Shown here one piece after another: positions 1 through 10,390 of a stretch of DNA of 64,000 bases. The notes beneath the pieces are model-generated. The model was not told the origin of the DNA, ran no database searches, and worked only from the letters and a program-made list of their open reading frames with translations. The position numbers were made by a program, and so were the translations under genes. Within the stretch, counting starts at the first letter, position 1. The number at the start of each line of letters is the position of its first letter. Location of the stretch: positions 24,977,063 through 25,041,062 of the forward strand of contig CM036179.1 of assembly GCA_020631735.1 (NCBI GenBank), written 5' to 3'. The DNA comes from Saccharum officinarum. Taxonomy: Eukaryota > Streptophyta > Magnoliopsida > Poales > Poaceae.

Positions 1-120
1 GTCTCACTCAACATTATCTTACCATTGGCCAAAGCTTCTTTCAGAAGCAAAAGGTCTGCTTCTTGTACATCAGGAAAATCCAGCGAAGTGACATTAGGAG
101 AAACTATCAATAGTTTACAC
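1..120 (-). pseudogene. C-terminal exon fragment, copy 1 of 3 (unrecognised protein)
   Basis: On the minus strand this reads as the same peptide found at 1573-1735 and 1901-2095 (a leucine-rich stretch with the motif VQEADLLLLKEAL). It is cut by the window edge before the stop codon. Differences between the three copies include synonymous third-position changes, which suggests a once-coding exon. I do not recognise the protein family. Confidence 0.4.
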
Positions 121-334
121 GTTTTATAAAGGCAGTGGTAGTGGTCTCGTGCTTGTGTGTGTTTCTTTCTTTGAACACGACTCACATTTCTTATAAAGTG
201 GATTGACATCCGCATCTGATCAAACCAATCCAAAAAGAGTCCAAGTAAAATGAATCAGTATCCAATCCGATCCACTATCATGTGAGGAATATCCAGTCCA
301 ATCCAGTCCACAATGACAACAATCCAAACCAGTC

Positions 335-500
335 CAATCATCCAAACTCTTTTCGTGAGAGCCGTATCGGCGGGGTGAGCTCGTGTTGTTCATCACCGAG
401 CCGGCGAGCCCCCACACCTTGCTGACGAACGCTGGCTCGATGATGAACAGCGCGAGCTCACCTGCCGATACAGCTCTCACGAAAAAAGTTTGGATGATTG
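335..500. repeat. Inverted repeat (about 67-bp arms, 31-bp loop)
   Basis: Arm 335-402 is nearly the reverse complement of 434-500, both ending in CAATCATCCAAACT on the outside. Mismatches are few and scattered. The structure lies inside the Pack element just upstream of the captured WRC exons, so a transcript would fold into a long near-perfect hairpin. Confidence 0.85.
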
Positions 501-548
501 ACCCCGCATCCTCCACTAACGACTCGGCGGCAATGCGAGGCGAGGACC

Positions 549-1165
549 ATGAAGATCTGGAAGCACCTCCCTGATAGGGCAGCATTGCTAGGACCGCCGC
601 CGCCTCCCCTGCTGCTGCAGCAACCCATGGTGAGATGTCAGCGCTTATTGCTTGCATGTGCGTATCTGTTGCACGAGCCGCGCGAGCTGAATCGTTGTGG
701 GCGTTGGCGTGCTGGTTCTTGATCGGTTAGCCATCCATGCCGAGAGCCCAGGAGGGGAGGCGGTGATCTTTCTTTCCTCCCGTTCTGCTCACCACTTGCC
801 TGCCTGCCATTCTTGGTGCAGGAGAAACCATGGGAGAAGGAGGACAAGGAGGCAGAGGAGAAGGAGAAGCGGGCGATGCTCGCCGCCGGAGTCCGAGACG
901 ACGACCGGGTCCTCTGTTCAGGTGTCCCTAGGGAGATCTTTGTCAGGTGGGGTAGCTGAAAAACCGCTTTCTTTCCTTCTTTCTGTCCCCTGCCCCACGC
1001 AGCAGCGCAACAACGAACGACGTGCCCAAGCTAGAGCCGCAGGAGCAGGACGCCGCCGCTGCCAGGTGTAACCAGAACGACGGGAAGCGGTGGCACTGCA
1101 AGAAGGTGGCCGTGCCAGGGTACCTGTTCTACGACCGCCACATCGCGTGGTCCACACGTAGCAGG
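549..1165 (+). pseudogene. WRC-domain gene fragment with retained introns
   Basis: Three exon-like blocks read in order. Exon 1 is 549-629, starting MKIWKHLPDRAALLG followed by Pro and Leu/Gln runs. Exon 2 begins at 822 after a TGCAG acceptor and encodes an acidic/basic EKEDKEAEEKEK stretch and then VRDDDRVLCSGVP. Exon 3 starts near 1000 after a CACGCAG acceptor and carries RCNQNDGKRWHC..VPGYLFYDRH. That is the WRC domain (C-x9-C-x10-C-x2-H zinc motif, also found in growth-regulating factors), but the third cysteine is Tyr, so zinc binding should be lost. The fragment then runs directly into transposon subterminal repeat. Kept introns show capture at DNA level, not by retroposition. The parent is probably a small WRC protein; this copy is unlikely to be functional. 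Confidence 0.7.
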
Positions 1166-1401
1166 GGAACTCCAACGGATTTTTGGTTATCCAAGTCTTT
1201 GAATCCAATCCAATCCGATATATTTGGGTTTTATGGCAAGTATATCCTCATCCAAACAACATGCATCCAATTAACTCCACAACGAGTTAAGTCCGTTTAT
1301 ACTTTGGATTAATCAAATCCGCTTCTAGGTTTATGTGTAGCATACACTTTTACATGGGAATGACACAAATAGTAGGGACTAAACTAAAACTTTGAATTTC
1401 A

Positions 1402-2066
1402 GAATTGATTTTTACTTTGCGAGCATTAATACTCCAGAAAGAAATTAAGAAGATAACATTACAGGTTTCTTCATAATGCATACTATCTATAGGAGTTTAC
1501 AACAAAATGGATAATTCCATAATAGCTTGATATTGCTAGCAATAGGGCTCTGACTTGGCTTGTCACTGAAAACTAGAACTTGATAAAGGCCTCGGAATGG
1601 TATGGTTGAATTACAGCATCGTCAGACTCACTCAACATTATCTTACCATTGGCTAAAGCTTCTTTCAGAAGCAAAAGGTCTGCTTCTTGTACACCAAGCA
1701 AATCCAGCGGAGTGACATTAGTAGAAACTATCCACTGATTTTTACTTTGCCAACATTAATACTCCAAAAAAATTAAGAAGATAACATTATAGGTTTCTTC
1801 ATAATGCATACTATCTATAGGAGTTTACAACAAAAAGGATAATTCCATAATAGTTTGATATTGCTAGCCATAGGGCTCTGACCTGGCTTCTCACTAAAAA
1901 CTAGAACTTGATAAAGGCTTCGGAATGGTATGGTTGAATTACAACATCGTCACACTCACTCAACGTTATCTTACCATTGGCTAAAGCTTCTTTCAAAAGC
2001 AAAAGGTCTGCTTCTTGTACACTAGGCAAATCCAGCGGAGTGGCATTAGGAGAAACTATCAATAGT
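1402..2066. repeat. Tandem duplication, two units of about 333 bp
   Basis: Unit 1 (about 1402-1734) starts TGATTTTTACTTTGCGAGCA and is repeated head to tail at about 1737-2066 with scattered substitutions. Each unit contains the terminal exon fragment annotated separately. Confidence 0.85.
1573..1735 (-). pseudogene. C-terminal exon fragment, copy 2 of 3
   Basis: The minus-strand reading ends ..VIQPYHSEAFIKF followed by a TAG stop (complement at 1573-1575), the same as copy 3. The exon is cut at 1735 by the tandem duplication boundary. Product not recognised. Confidence 0.4.
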
Positions 2067-2095
2067 TTACGCAGTGAGCTAACTTTCCTCAACAA
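1901..2095 (-). pseudogene. C-terminal exon fragment, copy 3 of 3
   Basis: This is the most complete copy: an open reading of 64 residues containing LLIVSPNATPLDLPSVQEAD and ending ..SEAFIKF and a TAG stop. No upstream exon is visible on the minus strand between 2100 and 3200. It is probably the last exon of a larger host protein that was moved and duplicated here. I cannot name the family. Confidence 0.4.
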
Positions 2096-2123
2096 AAAAA
2101 CTCACTAGTTGCACCTCAGTAGG

Positions 2124-3140
2124 GTGCGTTTGGGTGGAAAATGTATAAGTGACAGATATATGCTAGCAGCTCATTAAATATGAACGTTTCAAAACAATAT
2201 GTCCAAAAGATACGATATATTACTTAGCTAATTTTGGCTACATAATTAATGTAGGTGCACCTAGGTTCTCATATTTCTTCTGCAGATTTTGTATCAATGG
2301 AAAAGGGCTAGTTCTGTGGCTGAAATAATAAGTATGGATATATCACTTTGATTTGGCGCAGAGACAAGAAATGGACGGTTTGGATGGGCTCTTCTGAGCA
2401 ACGGTTTGGCACAGCGGGTAACGCGGGGTTCGCAGTTTGAAGTGCTCAACGGTCATCTCGCCAGCGAACATGTCCAACTAGTAGTATAGCTCTGCGCAAG
2501 CGCACGCGGCGTAACGCTCAATATACTCCGTGGTGTAACGTACTTCGAGTTAGTTGGGCGTAATTTGGCGTATGCAATTCTTTTAGTTGGTGAAGAAGAG
2601 TGCCAGCTAGGTTGAGCATATTTAGTAGCGATTAAATGTATTTGTTACGCTGCCAACCAATGCGGTCATGAATGATATGGCTTTTTCTGTACCGTTATGG
2701 CGTTATGTCACGTTTTGGCATTTTTGAAGGCAGTGGTAGTGGTCTCATGTTTGTGTGTGATTCTTTCGTCAAATACGGCTACACATTTCTTATAAACAAT
2801 GTAAACTTAGAAGAAAGTGGATGAATCATATTTCATAGGTATTACAATATGTGTAGCATACACTTTTACATGAGAATACAAAAATCATAGGGACTAAACT
2901 AAAACTTTAAATTTTATAGTAGTTTGGGTGGAAAAAGTAAAAGTGGCGGCCATATGCTAGGAGCTCGTTAAATACGAACGTTCCAAAACAATATATCCAA
3001 ATGATACAATGTATTACTTGGCTAGTTTTGACTACATAATTAATGTAGGGGCACCTAGCTTTTCTGCAGATTTAGTATCGATGGAAAAGGGCTAGTTCTG
3101 TGACTGAACTAATAAGTATGGATATATCACTTTGTTTGCA
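2124..3140. repeat. Dispersed direct duplication
   Basis: The block 2124-2350 is repeated at 2921-3140 (GTTTGGGTGGAAAA.., CATAATTAATGTAGG.., GGAAAAGGGCTAGTTCTGTG) with roughly 85-90% identity by eye. Between the copies lie a stretch unique in the window (about 2355-2725) and the empty-site paralogue of the Pack element (2728-2925). No coding sequence is seen here. Confidence 0.75.
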
Positions 3141-3836
3141 CTTGGAGTGGATATTTGGATCATCCATTTCTGCTGGCTCTTTGAGAGAAGTATAAAAGAG
3201 AAAAACAAAATAAAAAAAAGAAGGGATATACATACCATAAGATGGCATGCAGGCTTTGCAGATTTTATTTCTATCTATTTAATTCCTTGAACGCAGGGTT
3301 CACAATTTCCCTTTTAATCTATTCATTATCTTTATATCTTTAAGATTTGTTTTCTTGGTATATACAATTAGGAATCGATGGCATGGCCAGATATAAGCCA
3401 TGCCTTGACCTTCAAAAAGATGGCCTCCCTCGTTGACTTGTTTTGGCGACCGCTGATGAGCTGATTTTGGTGACAAATATATTTCTTTTTTTTTAATTCC
3501 TATAAGACTTCTATCTGCATGAAAAGTCTCTCCTCAATCTTCTTTCTCCAGTCATTAATGTTATAACCTAAAAATGTATATGCATATGGCGTTGAACCCT
3601 TAATAGAATAAAATATAAGTTGGATATGCCATATTGCCACACTTATTAAATAAGTCACAGTCCAAAACTGCACAAAGAGCCTCTGTAATGGATGATTAAA
3701 ATACAATTTAATCATGCTGATGGAGTGATGATAGTGTTTGATTAGGAAATAAAACGAGAACACATGCATCTTTTGTGTTATATCTTAATCTATTCTAGAA
3801 TCTATAAATGTGTTATCTTTTATTTATTATTATAAG

Positions 3837-5933
3837 GGTTTCAACGATGTTTTTTTTTTGAAATGTCACCGGGGGGATTACTCCCCACCTGAATAAGTAT
3901 TATATAGCCCAAAACGGCTCGTTATATGTTTTACAAGCGTTTAGAAAGGAACAACATCAACACCAAGATGCCCTAGCGTTAGGGCGAAAAGTGGCAGAAC
4001 CACAAATACACAAGCGAGCGTCGGAGGGAGGAAGGTGATGCCGGTCGCCGCCACACCGTGCGGAGCCGTTCCCGGACTCACCCACGACGATGGGAGGCGC
4101 GCAGCGGCAAGCGTCCGCACCTGGACCGAAAAAAGGGAGGGGTGTCGGCCGCTGCCACACCACGCGGAGCCATTCTCGGACTCGCCCGCGTAGGTGGGAG
4201 GCGCGCACCGGCAAGCGTCCACGCCTGGACTTGGGGGTGGGGGTGGCGGCCGCCGCCACACCGTGCGGAGCCATTCCCGGACTCACCCACAACGGTGGGA
4301 GGCGTGTGCCGCCAAGACGGAGGGAGGGTGCGCCGGCCGCCGCCACACCGCGCGGAGCCATTTCCGGACTCACCCACGATGGTGGGAGGCGCGCATCGGC
4401 AAGCGTCCACGCCTGGACGCGGGAGGGAGGGGGGTGCCGGTCGCCGCCACACCATGCGGAGCCGTTCGCGGACTCGCCCGCGACAGTGGGAGGCACGCAC
4501 CGGCAAACGTCCGCGCTAGCAAGGCGGGGGAAGAGGATCGAAGAGGACGCCTCCAAGGAGGCAGCGGCGTCCGCAGACATCGCCGTCTGAACTTTCGCCG
4601 TAGCCTCAACCAACCCGCTTGCCCAGGGACGTGACCGCGTCGGCTCGCGGTGCGCCGTGCTGGAGGAAGGTGCGCCAGCCGCCACACGGGGACGACAAGG
4701 GGGCGTGACGTGACCACGGCGGGTCGCGGTGCGCCACGTAGGGAGAAGAGGTGTTGGGCGCCGCCACACGAGGACGACAGGCCCGGGCACAGGGCGAGAG
4801 GGGGGGCGACGGTCGCCACCAAACGGCGCGGAGCCGTTCCTGGACTCGCCCACGACGGTGAGGGGCGCGCACCGCCTAGACGGAGGGAGGGGTGTGCCGG
4901 CCGCCGCCACACTGCGCGGAGCCGTTCTCGGACTCGCCCGCGACCGTGGGAGGCGCGCACCGGCAAATTTCCGCGCCAGCAAGGCGGGGGGAAGAGGATC
5001 GAAGAGGACGCCTCCAAGGAGGGAGCGGCGTCCGCAGACGTCGCCGTCCAGGCTTTCGCCCTAGCCTCAACCAACCAGCCTGCTCAGGGACGTGGCCGCG
5101 TCGGCTCGCGGTGCGCCGTGTTGGAGGGAGCTGCACCAGCCGCCACACGGGGACGGCAAGGGGCGTGACGTGACCACGGCGGGTCGCGGTGCGCCACGCA
5201 GGGAGAAGAGGTGCCGGGCGCCGCCACGAGGATGACAGGCCCCGGCCCAGGGCGAGGGAGGGGCGTCGGTCACCGCTGGACCAGCAGCGAGCACCACACA
5301 GCTCCGGGAGCCGTTGGCACCGGCCAGCCGCACGAGCAGAAGCAGTTGCGCCCGCGCCGGATCCGGAGCGCACGCCGTCGCCGCTGCCACGCCCACGCGG
5401 GCACCGACGCCGCTGCCGCGCTCGAGCCCTGCAGGCGCGCGCGAGCCAGCCTGGCTGGGCCCCACGCCGTGGGCAGACCGGTCCGGTCGGCCGCCGCCCC
5501 AGGCGCAAGCAGGGGCCCAACGCCCCCACCTTCGCTGGATCTGGCCTCGGGCCCGAGCATCGCGGCTCCTCGGTCATCTCTAAGCGGGGGTCGCCGGATC
5601 CGGACGCGGAGGGACCGTAGCCGCTGGATCCGGCCACCAGGGCCGCGGATCCGAGCGCCGGTCGCCGGAGCAGCCACCGCCGGAAAAGAAGGACCCGCTG
5701 CCACCGTCGGGAGGAGAGGAGAGAAGGATGGAGGAAGGGAAAGAGGCCCCGCCGCCACCATCCTCGCGGGCTGCGCGGCCACCGGCAGCACGCTCCGGCG
5801 GCGGCGAGGAGGCACAGGGGGGGAGGGAGGAGGTGTTGGCGCGGCGCTGGCGGTGTCGCCGCCCGTGTCGCCCAGACGGGCGACGCGGGGGCCTAGCTTT
5901 TCTGTTCGGTTCTATACACGGTTTCAACGATGT
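3837..5933 (-). mobile_element. GC-rich poly(A) retroposon (non-LTR type, no RT) with 14-bp TSD
   Basis: The insert 3851-5919 is flanked by an exact 14-bp direct repeat, GGTTTCAACGATGT, at 3837-3850 and 5920-5933. On the minus strand the insert ends in a poly(A) tract (T run at 3850-3859) preceded by an A/T-richer tail. This is the signature of target-primed reverse transcription by LINE machinery. The interior is very GC-rich and consists largely of tandem units. Long open frames exist on both strands, but they track the repeat and GC content and show no reverse transcriptase or endonuclease motif, so I do not call a protein. It is a non-autonomous retroposon or a LINE with its ORFs deleted. 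Confidence 0.75.
4046..5260. repeat. GC-rich tandem and higher-order repeats inside the retroposon
   Basis: A unit of about 58 bp (CGCCGCCACACCGCGCGGAG.. to ..GTGGGAGGCGCGC) occurs at about 4046, 4149, 4247, 4335, 4438, 4810 and 4899. The first five are spaced about 90-105 bp apart. A longer block at 4505-4800 is repeated at about 4977-5260 (AAGAGGATCGAAGAGGACGC.. and GACGTGACCACGGCGGGTCG..), so the last unit and the following block form a higher-order duplication. Confidence 0.85.
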
Positions 5934-6395
5934 AGTATATGTATATGCATTTTAAAGTTATAATATTAATGACTAGTGAAGAAGACTCAGGAGAGACTAC
6001 GTCCTTGTAAATGGGCACCCTTTTCAATTTTTCATGCAGAATAGATGGAAGTCTTATCTTATAGGATTAAAAAAAAAAGGCAATATATTTGTCAACTGGT
6101 TATCTCTCTGGACTTGTCGTTTTAATTTGGACATCAGCAGTCACCAAAATAACTCAGCGAGGGAAGCCATCTTTTCGATGGTGAAGGCACGGCTTTATCC
6201 AGCCATGATATCGATTCGTATCAAGAAAACAAATCTTAAAGATATAAAGATTCTACAAATAGGTTGATAAAAGAAAAATTGTGAAGCTTGCGTGCAAGAT
6301 ATTAAGAAGATAAAAATAAAATCTGCAAATTGCATGACATCTTATCTTATGGTATATATATCTCTTTTTTCTATTTTCTACAATATACTATATTA

Positions 6396-6852
6396 CAACA
6401 TCCACTTAAAAAAGATGCAATTTTAGGTCTAATTAAAGTCAAACTATTTTAATTTGACTAAGTTATAGAAAATAGTATCAACATACTATGTAAATTTGTT
6501 TCACGATAAATCTAACAATATTTTTTGTATATGATAAATGTTAGTATTCTTTATATAAATTTGGCTAGTTTGAGATCATTTGACTTAGTACTGTGTAGAA
6601 CTTTTTTTTAATTTTGGACGGAGGCATATATAGGTACCTCACATGTTGATTCTCATCTTTCCCCACACCTTCCTCCACATCATAGGCGCTTCACCAGAGG
6701 GGCCAAATTCTTTCCCAAAGATGGTTTGACGCCAGATCCCTGTTTAGCTACCAATTATAGCAATGATGAGTTAGACAAAGTTTCCTTAAAACTGATTTTC
6801 TAATGCACACATGCATGCAGTTGATTCGCTCTTCTTGATAGCTCATATACTA
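6396..6852. other. AT-rich intergenic DNA, possible one-ended Stowaway remnant
   Basis: No gene is seen. The segment ending TTTTAATTTTGGACGGAGG (about 6607-6625) looks like the right end of a Stowaway-type MITE; no matching left end was found. Confidence 0.4.
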
Positions 6853-7745
6853 CTCCCTCTGTTCTAAATTATAATTCGTTTGATTTTTTGACCTCAAGTT
6901 TGACCACTCGGCTTATTCAAAAAAATTTGTGCAAACATAGTTAAATTTAAGTCGTTCTTGAATAACTTTGGTTAATAAAGCAAGCCACAATAAAAGAAGT
7001 GATATTTTACACAAATTTTTTGAATAAGACGAGTGGTCAAACTTAGGGTTAAAAAAGTCAACAACAACAACATAGTCTTTTGTCCCAAGCAAGTTAGGGT
7101 AGGCTAGAGATAAAACCCAAAAGAGACGAGAAACAGGGAGACACATAAAGGGATATAAAGGGCACAAGACAAAAAGAGGTCACGGTTCAGGCACAATGAT
7201 TGTCAATCTCCAAGCGCTCCTGTCCATAGCTAAATCCTTGGAGATATTTCACTCCTTAAGATCTCTCTTAACGGACTCGTCCTAAGTTAGTTTAGGTCGA
7301 CCTCTACCGCTCTTTACATTATCGGCCCGCTTTAGAACTCCATTACGCACCGACACCTCAGGAGGCCTCCGTTGGACATGTCCAAACCATCTCAACCGAT
7401 GTTGAATCAATTTCTCCTCAATTGGTGCCACCCCAACCCTATCCCGAATATCGTCGTTCCGGACTCTATCCCTCCTTGTGTGCCCACAACACCAACGCAA
7501 CATACGCATCTCTGTTACACTCAATTGTTGGACATGTCGCCTTTTTGTAGGCCAACACTCAGCACCGTATAACATCGCCGGACGAATTGCCGTCCTATAG
7601 AACTTACCTTTCAGCTTCTGAGGCACTCTTTTGTCACAGAGAACGCCAGAAGCTTGACCCATTTCAACCGGCCGGCTGAAATTCTAATAATTTGGGACGC
7701 CAGAAACTTGGGGTTAAAAAAGTCAAACAAACTATAATTTAGAAC
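6853..7745. mobile_element. Stowaway-like MITE split by a LINE insertion
   Basis: The left end CTCCCTCTGTTCTAAATTAT (6853) and the right end CTATAATTTAGAACGG (about 7731-7746) are inverted. The halves 6853-7061 and 7706-7745 make one MITE interrupted by the RTE tail described next. Confidence 0.75.
7062..7705 (-). mobile_element. 5'-truncated RTE-type LINE, C-terminal reverse transcriptase fragment
   Basis: Minus-strand frame 7662-7282 encodes a peptide with AIRPAMLYGAECW, MRMLRWCCGHTRRDRVRND, IRDRVGVAPIEEKL and HRLRWFGHVQRRP. This is the conserved tail of plant RTE-clade LINE polymerases. The catalytic RT core is absent (5' truncation). The 3' end is a (TTG)n-like tail at 7062-7072. The insert is bounded by a 21-bp target duplication with one mismatch (7041-7061 and 7706-7726). 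It is a dead fragment. Confidence 0.9.
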
Positions 7746-7761
7746 GGATTTAGTACATGAT

Positions 7762-8017
7762 ACTCCCTCTATTTCAAGTTATTAGTCATTCCAAGAATCT
7801 TGGAGAGTCAAATTATCTCAAGTTTTGACCAAAATTTTAAAGATAATTACAAATATTTATGACATCAAATAAATATTACTATGAAAATATAATTAATGAA
7901 GAATCTAATGATACTTAGTTAGGATTATAAATGTTATAATCTTATCATATAAATTTAGTCAAAGTTGAGATGACTTGACTCTCCAAGATTCTTAGAATAA
8001 CTTATAATTTGGGATCA
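7762..8017. mobile_element. Stowaway-like MITE
   Basis: Long terminal inverted repeats: CTCCCTCTATTTCAAGTTAT with CCAAGAATCTTGGAGAGTCAA on the left, and TTGACTCTCCAAGATTCTTAG and AACTTATAATTTGGGAT on the right. The interior is AT-rich and no protein is encoded. Confidence 0.8.
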
Positions 8018-8227
8018 TCGATGCCTCCGAAACCACTGCTGATTTCACAAGTCGACAGTGTAGCAGGCAATGATACGGATCTTCGCCACTGCCGGTTTGA
8101 AGACAGGTGGTGAATTTTTTTATAAAAAAAGAGCATAACCATACCTACTGCAACCCATATGTGCCGCGTCGTTGTCGTCCACGCACATCTCAACCATGTC
8201 GCTCGCCAAGCTCGCCCCTATGCCGAC

Positions 8228-9476
8228 CCACCACTACTACATTATTTTTTTTGGCAGGCGGTCAAATCACTTTACCCAAGCGGGCAAGCAGTGTATCTGC
8301 ACTCAAAGGTACCTGTAATTGCTTCTAACCGAGACGATCAAAAGGACCACCTCCGAAAATACCTTTTTGGAGGCGGATGGATCTCAACGCTCGCCTGCAA
8401 AAATCAAAAATTAAAATTAAAAAGCCTCGAGGTTCTGGATCCAGCTCTAGCTTGTGGAGCCACCGTCACTAGGATCATCTATGCACGCCACCCACCGCCC
8501 TCCATGCACCCATCGTGGCGTCCCCTAGATCTACCTGCTCTAGAGTCTCGCCGCCCGAGTGAGAGAGATGAATAGGGGTGAGAGAGGGAGAGGGAGAGGG
8601 AGAGAGTTGTACCTACCCTGCTGCCTTGCATCGAATCTGGCTGTCGTCCACCGGATCTAGCCGCCATCCACCAGATCTAGCCAACCTCCACCGGATTCCA
8701 TCGGATCGAGCCTGCAGGACGCAGGACGTCGTCCGTCGGAGAAGCAAGCCTGTAGGACCTGCGGGGCCCCGCCATGGCCACCTGTCACCTGGGCGCTCGG
8801 CCACACATGCTAGGGGAGGGCCCGCGTGCCACCACCTACACCGAAGGAGGGCGTCGTGTCCTGCGTAGAGAGGCAGGGCTGGAGAGGAGTGGAGAGGGAG
8901 CGGCATGGAGAGGCGTAGCGCGTAGAGAGGCAGGACCTAGAGAGGCGTGGAGAGGGAGCAGTGGCTGCTGCTCTGCCCTGGGAGCCATGAGGGCAGGGGA
9001 GAAAGGGGTCGTGAGCGGAGGGAAGAATGGGAAGGAGTCGTGAGCGCAAGTGAGAGTCGAGCATCTGTGCGGCGGTTGAGAGGTGAAGTGGAGAGAGGGT
9101 TGGGTTTGGAGTCGGCTACTGATGGGCCTCAAGCCTTTTAACCGAGACGGGCCTTCTAATGATCCGCCTCTGAAAATAAATCAATTTTCGAAGGCGGGCC
9201 TCTGAGGATGCCCACCTTTGTAAATCGAATTTAGGAGGTGGGTATTTTTTTACCGCCTCTATAATCGATTTTACGAGATAGACAATCTTGACCGCCTCTG
9301 TAAATAAAATGTCTGCTTCCATAGATGCATTTTGCAAGATGGATAATTGTGATAGCCTTCGTAAAAAAATTGTCCGCCTCCGAAAATCCTCAGGCATTTT
9401 GCGAGACGGTTTGATTTCGTGACCGCCTCCATTAATGTTTGGGCAGTGTCTCGCAAAATCATTTTTGTAGTAGTAC
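8228..9476. mobile_element. Non-autonomous CACTA-like element (candidate)
   Basis: The left end CACTACTACATTATTTTTTT and the right end, reverse complemented TACTACTACAAAAATGATTT, are similar. Subterminal regions carry many short repeats of a GGAGGCGG/CCGCCTC type on both sides (8335-8400 and 9130-9440), as in CACTA elements. The 8.5-9.1 kb interior is GC- and purine-rich without a recognisable transposase. A 3-bp target duplication could not be set with certainty. Confidence 0.5.
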
Positions 9477-9479
9477 ACA

Positions 9480-10390
9480 TCATACCAAACTCGCCACTTA
9501 TCATCATCGGATCCAGGTGGATCTAGGCTGTCGGTGTCGCCGTCGCATAGATCCAGGCTAGGGCGCCACACCCTCACCTGACGCCATGCCTCGTCCTAGG
9601 CCGACGTTGATCTGCCTTACCTGACTATGGAAGAGGAAGGGGTGGTGGTGGGAGAGGAAGCTACGCAGGCAAAGGAGGCGGCGCTTGTAAGGGAAGGGAG
9701 GCGACGCAAATGGTAGAGAGAGCCGACATGTGTGCGTGAGGGAGGGACATCTAGCATTTAAGCGTATATATATTTGCGACTGGTTTTCAGTATTGCTTTG
9801 TAGCCTCGGTCTATGTTGGCGAATACTTTGTCACCGTTGTTAGTGCCCCCTTCTCTGGTTGATGCTTTGCTGCCGAGAGCGCGCTGGCCCCTCCTTGGCG
9901 GATGCTTTGCCACCATGGTCGCCTCGGTCTACGCTAATGGATACTTTGCCGCCGTTACTACTGTATGCTCGTTTGTCTTCTCTAGGTGGTTACTTGCCAC
10001 CGCGGCACTGTCCCTTCTGTAGGCAACAATTGTGTTGATGTCTCTTAGTCTCACAGGTTGGTAGAGATTTTGCCGTCATTGTTTCTTTTTTCCTCTTGTT
10101 GTTCTAGGTCATCACGGGCTCTGTAATCTATGCTACAAGGGTTCTCTCGTAGCTATGTCATGTAACTCTCTTTTTTTTAATAAAACACATGCTAAGCCAT
10201 GCTCGTGAAAAAAAGTACCGCTAGCTTTGTATATTGAACCGATGGTAAAATCAGTCCAGTTTTCACTGACGGTTCGATACACAAACATGTAGGGACAATA
10301 TATCATCGCTGGTAAACTGAACCGGCGGGGAAAATAGCGTTGACAAAAACCATGTTTATTGTAGCAATGGCTAGTAAGATAGCTTAGTCT
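9480..10390. other. Repeat-rich intergenic DNA, possible second CACTA-like end
   Basis: Around 9785-10020 a phrase of the type TCGGTCTAYGYTRRYGRATACTTTG is repeated imperfectly. At 10215-10370 short repeats of a GAACCGNYGGTAAAA type precede a TTGTAGCAATGG end, resembling a transposon subterminal zone. No gene was recognised. Confidence 0.35.

Larger units (their letters stand above)
209..1326. mobile_element. Pack-type (MULE or hAT-like) transposon carrying a host gene fragment
   Basis: The element body is 218-1317. It is flanked by a 9-bp direct repeat with one mismatch: TCCGCATCT at 209-217 and TCCGCTTCT at 1318-1326. The ends are imperfect inverted repeats containing AATCCAAA, and both subterminal zones are rich in AATCC-type repeats (220-345 and 1170-1320). 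A related sequence at about 2728-2925 has the same flanks (the AAGGCAGTGGTAGTGGTCTC block on the left, the GTGTAGCATACACTTTTACA block on the right) but lacks the 1.1-kb insert, so it is an unoccupied paralogous site. No transposase is encoded. The 8-9 bp duplication fits Mutator or hAT; I cannot choose between them from the weak terminal repeats. Confidence 0.65.
3200..6393. repeat. Large imperfect inverted repeat (arms about 3200-3592 and 5934-6393)
   Basis: The right arm, reverse complemented, aligns to the left arm over its length. Matching blocks include TATACATACCATAAGAT, TTTGCAGATTTTATTT, TTTATATCTTTAAGATTTG, AAAGATGGC.TCCCTCG and the inner end TATGCATA. Gaps of up to about 30 bp occur. 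The original loop was 3593-3850 only; it is now extended by the retroposon at 3851-5919. No terminal-repeat or TSD boundary was identified at the outer ends. It could be an old foldback element or a segmental inverted duplication. No ORF of note is in either arm. Confidence 0.75.

Noticed and set aside
3941..5963. Many long open frames on both strands in the GC-rich block
   Set aside because: All six frames stay open because of GC content and tandem units. No RT, endonuclease or other domain is visible and no start context stands out.
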